DNA from: Thunnus maccoyii
Taxonomy: Eukaryota > Chordata > Actinopteri > Scombriformes > Scombridae
DNA length: 64,000 nt
Direction: 5' to 3'
Assembly: GCF_910596095.1 (NCBI RefSeq)
Contig: NC_056545.1
Span: 21,165,067-21,229,066 of the forward strand
Position numbers and translations under genes: made by a program. Of this stretch, positions 24,047-33,955 are shown piece by piece. The notes under the pieces are model-generated. The model was given only the letters and a program-made list of their open reading frames with translations. It did not search any database and was not told the origin of the DNA. The first letter of the stretch is position 1. The number at the start of each line of letters is the position of its first letter.

Positions 24047-27000
24047 TCACAAGTGAGGACTGTCTCTCTCTGTGTCTTTAGCCAGACTCTGCAGCAGAAA
24101 CTTCTGGAAGTCCTCGTCACACGACTCAGGGACCAGAAACTCCAGCAGCAGGTCACAGATGCAGTAGAGCAGATGCCTTAACAGAGTCACAAAAACACAG
24201 TTAATGACAGACTGACATTAACTGATATTAATATAGATGATAATGATAATTTAATACAATATCATTTCTATCTTAGTGTGAGTGGTACTCATTATAAAAT
24301 TCTTGGTATAATTGTTTTCTCATACAATTTGGTTTCTGAGCTCCTGAGTGTGGTTGTCTTGAAATAACAGGATCTGACTTATGTTTACTGGACAGTTTGG
24401 TTGTTGACTCACTTGTTTATCTGATGGTCCTGTAAAGACTCCAGCATGGTCTCCAAGCTCAGCCTGTATTTTTCACTGCCCAGCATGTCAGTGATGAGCT
24501 CTGTTCAAGACACAAATAATGAAACAAACCAGAAAGCATAACATTGATGCAGGAGCAGTGGAAACCAAAATAGCATTAAAACATCTATAATCTGAATCTA
24601 ATACCTGGAAGCAGCTGCATCAGACATTCCAGACATCGCTCCTTGGTTTCCTCTCTTTCTGCGGCACTGCGCTCTGGCCTTGGTTGAGCGGGCAGCGTGC
24701 CGCCTGGCCATACAGCTTCCTGCAGCACTTGTAGGTAAATCACCCAGCAGGGGGCACTGGTAAGGTGTGCAACTCCTACGTCCAACCATCTGAGAGAGAA
24801 ATCAATAAAGTATTTTATACAGCAGTGTTCCTCTGAGCATGAGAGTCTTTTTTTCTACTAGATATGATCCATTACACTGTACAAACAATCAGAAATAAAT
24901 GTGTATACTGTACATGCAAACATGCTTTAACTGATTAGGAGAGAATGAAACACACGCACACACAAATGTTAGAACTCCCAGAGGCGTATGTCAAGTCCAA
25001 AAATGGAAGCCAAGTTAATGACAGCAGAACACTAGAGATTAGACAAGCACAGTTCCCACAGACTGTGTGGTGAAGCGAGCCCAGTGGTAACTGTAGACAA
25101 GTCTTTGTTTAAATCTGCGTACACACTAAGGCATAAATATTGAATTTAAAGACTAAAACAATGTAGTGAGAAGAAATCAGGGCAAACATCATGCAGAATT
25201 CATGTCCCACAAACTAGTACCTCATAAAAATGTTTTTGTTTTGTTTTTTACTAGAAAAGGACCCAGTGTCTATATTGTATGGAGGAAAAATGATTGAGTG
25301 CCACAGTGTCATCTGCTAGCTAAGCACATCTGCCGTCACATACATTGAACTTATAACTGTTGTATTTTTATTGTAATGGATGAATAAATTAATCAATCCA
25401 CCAGTTTTCAGTAATCCTGAATACTGATGTAAAAGGAAAATAAGACATCTTAAGTTTTAATGGAAAAATATTACTTTATCTATGTGGTGACATAAAAGAA
25501 CAAACCTAGGCAGGAGATGGTTAAAAATAAAAATCATATGAGCTAATACATTATAAAAACACACCATTTCATACAACTCACTGGTCGTCTCTAGGGTGTC
25601 TCACGGTGTCAGGCAGTGAGTTATTTATATGTTCGAACTGCACGTACAGTAGACAAATAGTTGTGAAAGCTACACAGAAGCCAAAAGAAACACCTGCCTC
25701 TCAATGAAAGTGCCAAAGAGCAGTCTGATGGTCTTCTGTATGTTCTCAGTGCACAGCCAACTCCACTGGTCCTTCATCAGCAGACACAAGATGTTCAAAG
25801 CAACATCTGCCACAGCTGTGTCTGCAGTACACACAAACAAACACAGATACACACTAAACGTATAGTATCACAATTCTGGAAACGGTGGAGACATCTTAAA
25901 ACATATGGAATACAGACACAAAACACACCTACACTGGAGAGTGACTGCTAGGACTACTCAGCTACTGCCTATACAGAAAGTGGAGCTGTGCTGCACTCAA
26001 GTGGCGATATACTGTTACTGCACGTTGATTGTCCAGGCTTGACTGTCTGTAAAGCGCATGAGGATAATTCATTGCATATTGCTGTTATGGATAAAACTAA
26101 GACAAGACTGTTGTGTGAATCTCAACCTGTCCCGTGATTTTTCCCTGAAGTCTTCTTCTCTTTGCCAGACTGCCCACATCTCTGCTTGGCGGCCTCCTTC
26201 CCATTTAGCTCACATAAAAGTCTTTCCTGCTCCACGACAAAGCTCTCCAGGCCAGAGAGTGACATGCCATTGAGCACCTAAACAACCATAATGATCAAAA
26301 CAAATGTGTTAGCTGTGTCCAGCACCTGTTTCAAACACACATTTATCAATCAAAGATGGTAAATATACTGTATGTAAGACAATTTACAGCGCTGCCTTCA
26401 CTGAAGCAGTATGTCACTTTAGGATGCAAGTCAGGTATGTTCAGAGCTGGGGAAATTTTGCTTGGGAACATAAGCCTCCTGATGCAAAAAACACAAAAGC
26501 AGAAATCCCTCATTACAGTCAAATAACAAAACACTTCAAAATCATTCTTAACATTGCGAGACAGAAGGGTGACCAGTGGTTTCTAACCTGTGGGTCAGGA
26601 GGCCCAAAGGGGTCTCAAAATAATATTTCTTGTGAAATCCTGGATAATTTTATCCCCTCAGGCCTTAAAGATTTATCTAAATGAATAAATCTAAGAAATT
26701 AGTCCTTAGTTAAACTGCAACAAAATGGCACTTCTTTAATATTAAGGGGTCACACACCATTCTTTGGGAACTACTGTTTTGGACTGATAGAGTTCTCACC
26801 TGTACTTTCTGTTGTCCATTGTTCTTCCATCTGCATCTCCTTCAAGGTCTTCGGTTGGACTGAGGGGCTCAGGATGGGGGAAAGCTGTTTTCAATGTGTC
26901 TAAAGCATTTTCCATCATCTTTAATAGCAATCCAGTTGGAGAAAACACGAGACTGTTAATAACCCCTTGTAGAAAAAATACCAAAGAAAATACGTTGATC

Positions 27001-29855
27001 ATACTCTGTATTGAATCTACACTCCCAAGTGGATGTACAACCTGGTTTATTCAAAGAAATGTGTTCACTTATTTGAGATGACTGTACAGGTAATCTATGC
27101 TAGATTTAGTCTGAAATATGTACAAATAGTGAGCTGGACATGTGGCCAGTCCTCTAACTTTAAAGCATTAGTACAACATTGTGAGAAGTACATTTATTCA
27201 CATTCTTGCCAGGAGTTAAATGAGAAGATTAATACCACTCTCATGCAGCTAGAGCCAGGAGACGCTTAGTTTAACATAAAGACTGGAAACAGGGAAACAG
27301 CCAGCCTGTTTCTGTCCAAAGGTAACAAAAAACCTCCTAGTATCACTTCTATAGCTCACAAATTAATGCATTATATTCATTAACCATTAACTTCCATGAG
27401 TCACTGCTGGTTGTCTAGCAACTGGTCCCAACAAAGAAATTGTCCAGCACATAACCTTTTGTAAAACAGTGAATTATTGTTTTTACATTTTGGCTTTTGT
27501 ACAGATTAAACAAATTAGATATGATGTGTTAATTGGTGAGCTTTGAGGTGCTATCCCAAGAATATATAGCACGTACCACTTTCAGCAGACTAATGTGAAA
27601 ACAACCTTGTAGTGTCAAACTCCGCACATACATCAGTTCAAAGCTCAAACATTCAACTGAAGGAACAATAAGTAAAACACATTCTGGGTGTAAAAATTGC
27701 CAAAATGATCTTACAATCACAGTCAGACTCCTTCTTACCTTATCAATTCTTGACTTGACAAAAGGCTTTCTTCCAAAATATGTGCAAACATCAGAGTTTA
27801 GAGCCAAGAACTCCTGCATGTCCTCACTGTTGGCTGTCTCAGGAATGCTGTTTAATTGCTAGAAAAAAAAATCAATCAAACTACAGGACCACGCAAATAA
27901 TTACTGATCATGTAGAGTGATGTCATGATCCTAATACCTACTTTAAGGAACGTGTCCAGTTGACTTTTACGGGCTTCAACCTTCTCGCTGTCAGGATTGC
28001 CAAATGGGAGATCAGGGAAAATTTTCTTTGGGCCTTTGACATCTGAAATACATAACACTGACTGACAATGATATATCTGTTTTGGTATTCGAAAGTTAAA
28101 TTATCTATTCAAGCAGAGAATCATTTCTCACTCTTGATTAATTTCTTGACTTCGGGCTTCTCCTCTAAACGTGTTTGCAAGTTGAGGAACTCGCTGTATC
28201 TCCGGTTGACAGTGTGACCAGCCACAGGTTGCAAAGTGCCATCGTTTTCAGCATCAGCCACTGTGTCAAACTATGAAACAGAAAGTAAAAGGTAATGTAT
28301 GAAAACCAATAATACATATTCAAATATTAATCGAGCAGATTTGCACTTTTAATGTTACCTTTACAGTGTAGAGAGTGTAAGGATGTGTGCCAGTGCCACG
28401 CTGCTCCTTTGCAGTGACTGTGCCAGCAATTTGCACATTCTGGATGTTCACAGGAGCAGCCGGGTTGTGCGGAGCATCAAAGTTGTAGGGGGTTAGACAA
28501 AGCCTTCTTGGCGGACAAGTTGGGGATTTTTCTTGGGCAATACCTGCTGGCCACAGGGAGTCCTCCGGCACCACCACCTTCGGCCCAAGATTTTTCAGTG
28601 GACCGAAGCAGCCGACAGCCTCGTCATCCTTTAAAGTCATCACATTGCAGAAGTTGGTTGGGGGACCACAGTCACAAAAGCCTCCTGTTTGGTCGTCTTC
28701 TGAGTCTGACGGAATTAGGGAGTCCAGTGAAAGCACTTTGGACTCTGATGAGTTGGAGTATTGGCCAGATGTGAGTGAACAGCAGTTCACTTTACATGGT
28801 GTGAGCAGACCTGCATGGCAACCTTTGACTTTACCAGCAGTCGTTGACGTCAGGCTAACCATGCTGCCCTGTGAGGAATCACTCTGACAGATTGTGCTCT
28901 GGCTCTGCAGGTCATCAAAGTCAGAGGTGCTACTGCTGGTGAGGCCTGCTTGATCAGAAGATGACAGTGACCGGCAGGTGGTCCAAGACTCTTGCTGGAT
29001 CTGGCATCTGTACAGGGCACCTACCGGGAGCTCATCCACATTGATATCCTGTGGTTCTCTGGACCTGGTGAATATTTCTATGATGGTCTGGTTTAGCCAG
29101 TCAGGATCAGACACCCTGCTTATGAGTGGCAGCAGCACATTGCAAGTGATGAGCTCTGTAACCATGTAACCTCCAGTCCTGGTTTCCATTTGAGGATATG
29201 GAACAAGCACATGCAAGACGAGGTTAACTAGAGCTCTTGAGTAGCTGAGCTCAGCAACTGCACTGCTAACAGCTGGGTGAGGGGCGTCTACTTCACTGTA
29301 AAGCTGCCAGAGTTGAACGCTCTCCCTCTGCGTCGACTGTATCTGCCTTGCCGTCATGTAGCTCTGCAGGTGACAGCCATACAGCTCTAGAAGCCGTTGA
29401 ACTAGTGCTTTTCTGTCCACTCGCCTTGCTCGCTCCTTTAGCTCCATCACTGACTCCAGCATCGAATTGCACACTGCACGTTCAAACTCCCCCTCCACCT
29501 CTGGCAGCAGAGTGCGATACCATGAGGACACAAAGTCACGCACCGCTTTGTGGACAGCACTGTGGATCTCATGGTTCAACCTCCACTCATGTTCAGGTGA
29601 ATACAGAGGTGGATTCACTTTGCCAAGTGGCAAAAAGTGTTCCAAGTGGAGATGGCTGTTGGCATCCAATACTGCACGGGACCCAAGCCAACCTCCGAGG
29701 ACCACCAAGAGACTGGTGAAGATGCAGAGGAGCCAGACGTTCACAAGGAGATGGAAGAGGACAAGCCATGCCAGCAGAGCTCCAAATCCTAACAGCCTCC
29801 GCTGCCCGAGTAACTCTGAGAGAGTCCAGTGACTAGAGCTCTTTGATGAATGCAT
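24047..29855 (-). CDS. snx19: Sorting nexin 19 (11 coding exons, 914 aa)
   Basis: SNX19 is a membrane-anchored sorting nexin that binds phosphoinositides through its PX domain and tethers endosomes/lysosomes to the ER. Exons: 29855-28359, 28270-28132, 28042-27942, 27858-27739, 26918-26800, 26478-26388, 26277-26127, 25821-25698, 24789-24605, 24500-24413, 24176-24047. The large first exon encodes a hydrophobic N-terminal anchor (residues about 21-57), the PXA domain (about 90-265) and a low-complexity Ser-rich linker. The PX domain starts near residue 465, and exon 2 holds RRYSEF (522-527). Exon 3 encodes GPKKIFPDLPFGN, exon 4 EFLALNSDVCTYFGRKPF, exon 8 QWSWLCTENIQK, and exons 9-11 the C-terminal nexin domain (QEAVWPGG, HLLYCICDLLLEFL). 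The human protein is longer (992 aa), mainly in linkers. All introns are GT-AG except intron 8, inferred as GC-AG; with it the coding length is exactly 2745 bases. An AG at 29883-29884 suggests a 5' UTR intron just upstream of the ATG. Confidence 0.95.
26574..26776. mobile_element. hAT-type MITE inside snx19 intron 5
   Basis: The left end CAGTGGTTTCTAACCTGTGG and the right end, read in reverse as CAGTAGTTCCCAAAGAATGG, form imperfect terminal inverted repeats of the CAGTGGTTCCCAA type used by hAT elements. The internal GGGGTC words (AAAGGGGTCTC, TTAAGGGGTCACAC) are also usual for these MITEs. It has no coding capacity. It occupies about two thirds of the 321-bp intron between snx19 exons 5 and 6. 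Confidence 0.75.
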
Positions 29856-29881
29856 TATAGTCAGCAGGTGAAATGTGTCCT

Positions 29882-30504
29882 GCTAAGAAAGGACATATAT
29901 AGGGATTATAAGAAGTAGAGGAAAAATGTTGATTTTGTAATTTCCAATATCACCTTTCACAGCTGCCTTTCAGTACAGATATGCACAGAAAAAGATTACA
30001 AATTTCTATCTTGTCACAGAACAAGCAACAAAAATGAAATTGTGGTGCTTAGAGCTGCTTGCTTTACCAGACGTATAAACTCCAAACAACCAAGCAATTG
30101 TAGGTCTTGGTTGCACCATGTTTTCTGTATTTTGATGGGACTTTTAATTATTTAATTAATTTCCACCACTGTTAAGTGAATGCAGAGTGGATACTGTGTA
30201 CCTTTTTCATATATCATTAGCAATATGTGTTTGAACTGAGACAATCATGACTATAACTTACCCCCCTTATGCAATACCAGCAATGATACAGTTAAAACTG
30301 AATTCAACACACTGACGATTACAGCCGTGGTCACTCTCTGCCTTAAATCAATCATACTGTGTGCTTATGAGAGACTGTTTCAGGTCAACAGAGGGATTAC
30401 TACATTTATTCTCTGTGTTTTATTACAAAATACAGAACACTGCACAAAAAATATGTGCAGAGTAATGTTTTTGGGTTGATGTACCTGGAGGAGCTAACCG
30501 CCCA
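29882..30504. other. Spacer between snx19 start and tRNA array
   Basis: About 620 bp of AT-rich sequence lies immediately upstream of the snx19 coding start. No clear TATA box or CpG island is visible, so the promoter may lie further away, beyond the tRNA array. Nothing else recognised. Confidence 0.4.
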
Positions 30505-30506
30505 AA

Positions 30507-30534
30507 AGAGTACTAACCACTATATGATCACAGC
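30507..30534 (-). pseudogene. Truncated tRNA-His relic at the array edge
   Basis: This carries only the 5' third of the His gene (AGAGTACTAACCACTATATGAT on the plus strand), with the anticodon and 3' half missing. The flank CACATGGTTTTCTGATTGCTTTG matches the 5' flank of the other His copies. It marks the outermost, broken unit of the array. Confidence 0.75.
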
Positions 30535-30928
30535 CACATGGTTTTCTGATTGCTTTGTTGTAGAAAAATGTTTTGGGTTCAGGATATCAGGAAAACTACT
30601 GTTATATCTTTATGGGTTTCCTGAATCTTTTGATCACAAAAGACAGTCAAGCTCCAATGATAGTTTACCTTGTACCGTGAGTTTTTTTTACTTCAGGGTC
30701 AGATTTGAACTTTCAGTCAAGATGAAAAGCAGTTAACATTAAAACCACAGAGACCTAATGATTTCTTAAAGGAGTGAAAATGAAGGGTTAAGATGTCTTT
30801 TTGCACATGCTTAAAAAACATTTATCTATCATTTGGCTCTTCTCATGTGTAAATGTCCTTTGATAATCAGCATGTAGTGGATTGGTCTCTGAAATAGCGA
30901 ACGTGTTTTTTTAAACTAAAGTTGACAC

Positions 30929-31001
30929 CGAGCTAGCCAGGAGTCGAACCTAGAATCTTCTGATCCGTAGTCAGACGCGTTATCCATTGCGCCACTAGCC
31001 C
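30929..31001 (-). tRNA. tRNA-Arg(ACG), copy 1
   Basis: The 73-base gene folds into a complete cloverleaf: a 7-bp acceptor stem including a G2-U71 wobble, A box TGGCGCAATGG, anticodon loop CTACGGA (anticodon ACG at 30966-30968) and T loop GGTTCGACTCC. It is identical in sequence to copies 2, 4 and 5. A34 would be edited to inosine to read CGU/CGC/CGA. It matches the vertebrate Arg-ACG consensus closely, with a T-G wobble in the T stem. No TTTT terminator follows within 40 bases. Confidence 0.95.
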
Positions 31002-31126
31002 TACAGAGAGTGAGAAAATATGGGGCCTCAAACAGGGAAATATGCAAGAGCTGTCCAGTTTAAAGTTTTGTCAAATGGAACAGAGGCTGGACTAAATAAA
31101 GGTAAAACAGTAACCCTTCCAGCTAC

Positions 31127-31198
31127 TGCCGTGACCTGGATTCAAACCTGGGTTGCTGCGGCCACAACGCAGAGTACTAACCATTATACGATCACGGC
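31127..31198 (-). tRNA. tRNA-His(GTG), copy 1, mildly degraded
   Basis: This 72-base His gene has an intact acceptor stem and an intact anticodon arm (loop TTGTGGC). The T arm has changed: the loop reads TTTGAAT instead of TTCGAAT, which removes C56, and the stem has an A-A mismatch. The D-arm region is nearly standard. A TTTT tract lies about 20 bases downstream. It is probably a weakened gene or an early pseudogene. Confidence 0.7.
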
Positions 31199-31581
31199 CA
31201 CGTGGCCTTCGGATGGCTTTGTTGTTGTGGTTAAATGTTTGGAGCTTAGTATTACTCTTACATCTTAATGGGTTTCCTTGAATCTTTTGATCACAAAAGA
31301 CAGTCAAGTTCCAATGATGGTTTACCTTGTACTGTGACTTTTTTCCTTCAGGGTCAGATTTGGAACTTTCAGTCAAGATGAAAAGCATTGAACATTCAAA
31401 CCACAGGTTTCTTAAAGGAGTGAAACTGAAGGGTTGACATGTCTTTTTGCACATGCTTAAGCAGCATTTATCTATCATTTGGCTCTTCTCGTGCGTAAAT
31501 GTCCTTTGATAATTGGCGTGTAGTGGATTGGTCTGGGAAATAGAGAACATGTGGGTTTTTGTTTTTAGCTAAAGTTGATAC

Positions 31582-31654
31582 CGAGCTAGCCAGGAGTCGA
31601 ACCTAGAATCTTCTGATCCGTAGTCAGACGCGTTATCCATTGCGCCACTAGCCC
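31582..31654 (-). tRNA. tRNA-Arg(ACG), copy 2
   Basis: This copy is identical over 73 bases to copy 1, with intact A and B boxes and a full cloverleaf. The immediate 3' flank starts GTATCAACTTTAGC and has no TTTT. Confidence 0.95.
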
Positions 31655-31787
31655 TACACTGAAACTGAAAATATGGGGCCTCAAACAGGGAAATATGCGT
31701 GCGCTGTCCAGTTTAAAGTTTTGTCAAATGGAACGGAGGCTGGACTAAATGAAAGCACCAAGGTAAAACAGTAACCCCTCCAGCTAC

Positions 31788-31859
31788 TGCCGTGACCCGG
31801 ATTCAAACCGGGGTTACTGTGGCCACAACCTAGAGTAATAACCACTATACGATCACTGC
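31788..31859 (-). pseudogene. Degraded tRNA-His(GTG), copy 2
   Basis: The GTG anticodon loop survives, but the anticodon stem is CTAGG against CACAG with two mismatches. The acceptor stem has an A-G mismatch at position 3 and the T loop reads TTTGAAT. These losses in three stems or loops make a functional tRNA unlikely. The position and flanks match the other His copies. Confidence 0.8.
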
Positions 31860-32178
31860 CACATGGCCTTCTTATAGCTTTGTTGTTGTAGTTAAATGTC
31901 AAGTTCCAACGCTGGTTTACCTTGCACTGTTACTTTTTCCTTTATGGTCAAGTTTTGTATTTTAAATCAAGATGAAAAGCAATTAACATTTAAACCACAG
32001 AGGCCTAATGATATCTTAAAGGAGTGAAAGTGAAGGGTTAAGATGTCTTTTTGCACATGCTTAAGCAGCATTTATCTGTCATTTGGCTTTTCTCATGTGT
32101 AAATGTCCTTTGATAATCAGCACGTAGTGGATTGGTCTCTGAAATAGAGAACGTGTTTTTTTACGCTAAAGTTGATAC

Positions 32179-32235
32179 CGAGCTAGCCAGGAGTTGAACC
32201 TAGAATCTTCTGAATCTTCATTGCGCCACTAGCCC
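32179..32235 (-). pseudogene. tRNA-Arg(ACG), copy 3, internally deleted
   Basis: Only 57 of 73 bases are present. A deletion of about 16 bases removes the anticodon and most of the anticodon arm, joining TCTTCTGAATC directly to TTCATTGCGCC on the plus strand. The T loop also has C56 changed. The ends of the gene are otherwise intact. It cannot form a tRNA. Confidence 0.9.
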
Positions 32236-32368
32236 TACAGAGAGTGAGAAAATATGGGGCCTCAAACAGGGAAATATGCATGAGCTGTCCAGTTTAAAGT
32301 TTTGTCAAATGGAACGGAGGATGGACTAAATGAAAGCACCAAGGTAAAATAGTAACCCTTCCAGCTAC

Positions 32369-32440
32369 TGCCGTGACCCGGATTCGAACCGGGGTTGCTG
32401 CGGCCACAACGCAGAGTACTAACCACTATACGATCACGGC
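32369..32440 (-). tRNA. tRNA-His(GTG), copy 3, intact
   Basis: All stems pair, including acceptor GCCGTGA/TCACGGC, anticodon stem CTGCG/CGCAG and T stem CCCGG/CCGGG with loop TTCGAAT. The anticodon is GTG. It is the best-preserved His copy and nearly identical to the vertebrate consensus. TTTT follows about 20 bases after the gene. Confidence 0.95.
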
Positions 32441-32835
32441 CACATGGCCTTCGGATTGCTTTGTTGTTGTGGTTAAATGTTTGGAGCTTAGTATTACTCT
32501 AACATCTTAATGGGTTTCCTTGAATCTTTTGATCACAAAAGACAGTCAAGTTCCAATGATGGTTTACCTTGTACTGTGACTTTTTCCTTTATGGTTAAGG
32601 TTTGTCTTTTAAATCAAGATGAAAAGCAATTAACATTAAAACCACAGAGACCTAATGATTTCTTAAAGGAGTGAAAGTGAAGGGTTAAGATGTCTTTTTG
32701 CACATGCCTAAGCAGCATTTATCTGTCATTTGGCTCTTCTCATGTGTAAATGTCCTTTGATAATCGGTGTATAGTGGATTGTTCTGGGAAATAGAGAACA
32801 TGTGGTGTTTTTTTGTTTTAAGCTAAAGTTGATAC

Positions 32836-32908
32836 CGAGCTAGCCAGGAGTCGAACCTAGAATCTTCTGATCCGTAGTCAGACGCGTTATCCATTGCGCC
32901 ACTAGCCC
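32836..32908 (-). tRNA. tRNA-Arg(ACG), copy 4
   Basis: This copy is identical over 73 bases to Arg copies 1, 2 and 5. The cloverleaf and both internal promoter boxes are intact, and the 3' flank lacks a TTTT within 40 bases. Confidence 0.95.
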
Positions 32909-33041
32909 TACAGAGAGTGAGAAAATATGGGGCCTCAAACAGGGAAATATGCATGAGCTGTCCAGTTTAAAGTTTTGTCAAATGGAACGGAGGCTGGACT
33001 AAATGAAAGCACCAAGGTAAAACACTAACCCCTCCAGCTAC

Positions 33042-33113
33042 TGCCATGACACAGATTCGAACCAAGGTTGCTGTGGCCACAACACAGAGCACTAACCACT
33101 ACACGATCACTGC
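33042..33113 (-). pseudogene. Degraded tRNA-His(GTG), copy 4
   Basis: The anticodon stem is CTGTG/CACAG, a paired variant in which two substitutions compensate each other, and the GTG loop is kept. However, the acceptor stem has an A-G mismatch plus a G-T wobble, and the T stem CTTGG/CTGTG holds one mismatch and two wobbles. It is probably a pseudogene, though the compensated anticodon stem is noteworthy. Confidence 0.75.
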
Positions 33114-33487
33114 CACATGGCCTTCTTATTGCTTTGTTGTTGTAGTTATATGTTTCAAGCTTAGTATTACTCTTACATCTTTATGGGTTTCCTTGAATCT
33201 CTTCATCTCAACAGACAGTCAAGTTCCAATGATGGTTTACCTTGTAATGTGACTTTTTCCTTTATGGTCTTTTAAATCAAGATGAAAAGCAGTTAACATT
33301 AAAACCACAGAGACCTAATGATTTCTTAAAGGAGTGAAAGTGAATGGTTCTGGTGTCTCTTTGCACATGCTTGAACAACATTTATCTATCATTTGGCTCT
33401 TCTCATGTGTAAATGTCCTTTGATAATCAGCATGTAGTGGATTGGTCTCTGAAATAGAGAACGTGTTTTTTAAGCTAAAGTTGATAC

Positions 33488-33560
33488 CGAGCTAGCCAGG
33501 AGTCGAACCTAGAATCTTCTGATCCGTAGTCAGACGCGTTATCCATTGCGCCACTAGCCC
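33488..33560 (-). tRNA. tRNA-Arg(ACG), copy 5
   Basis: This copy is identical over 73 bases to Arg copies 1, 2 and 4, with an intact cloverleaf. It is the Arg gene of the unit closest to bco2. Confidence 0.95.
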
Positions 33561-33693
33561 TACAGAGAGTGAGAAAATATGGGGCCTCAAACAGGGAAAT
33601 ATGCATGAGCTGTCCAGTTTAAAGTTTTGTCAAATGGAACGGAGGATGGACTAAATGAAAGCACCAAGGTAAAACAGTAACCCCTCCAGCTAC

Positions 33694-33765
33694 TGCCGTG
33701 ACCCGGATTCGAACTGGGGTTGCTGCGGCCACAACGCAGAGTACTAACCACTATACGATCACGGC
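33694..33765 (-). tRNA. tRNA-His(GTG), copy 5, nearly intact
   Basis: It differs from the intact copy 3 by one base in the T stem (CCCAG/CCGGG, one A-C mismatch). All other stems, the anticodon GTG, and the A and B boxes are intact. A TTTT lies about 20 bases downstream. It is likely transcribed and possibly functional. Confidence 0.85.
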
Positions 33766-33955
33766 CACGTGGCCTTCTTATTGCTTTGTTGTTGTAGTTA
33801 AATGTCAAGTTCCAACACTGGTTTACCTTGCACTTTTACTTTTCCCTTTATGGTCAAGGTTTGTCTTTTAAATCAAGATGAAAAGCAATTAACATTAAAA
33901 CCACAGAGGCCTAATGATTTCTTAAAGGAGTGAAAGTGAAGGGTTAAGATGTCCC

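Larger units (their letters stand above)
30505..33955 (-). repeat. Tandem array of a ~655-bp unit bearing tRNA-Arg and tRNA-His
   Basis: Arg genes start at 30929, 31582, 32179, 32836 and 33488 (spacings 653, 597, 657, 652). His genes start at 31127, 31788, 32369, 33042 and 33694 (661, 581, 673, 652). The intergenic sequence repeats too, for example ATATGGGGCCTCAAACAGGG, TTAAAGTTTTGTCAAATGGA and CAAGATGAAAAGCA in every unit. The array begins with a truncated His copy near 30507. It ends near 33955, where the repeated GGGTTAAGATGTCTTTTTGC diverges. There are five full units, all tRNAs on the minus strand, in the same orientation as snx19. Confidence 0.95.

Noticed and set aside
24598-24789. Minus-strand frame starting MVGRRSCTPYQ over snx19 exon 9
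   Set aside because: It is the alternative frame obtained with a GT donor in intron 8. The other frame matches SNX19 (WLDVGVAHL, QEAVWPGG).
28508-29832. Several plus-strand open frames opposite snx19 exon 1
   Set aside because: They are antisense shadows of the long snx19 coding exon.
31092-33808. Open frames of 68-152 codons within the tRNA array
   Set aside because: They are repeated only because the array unit repeats. They run through the tRNA genes and have no protein-like features.
30505-33955. CRISPR-like regular repeat spacing
   Set aside because: The repeated units are ~655-bp tRNA-bearing tandem copies in a vertebrate genome, not short direct repeats with unique spacers.
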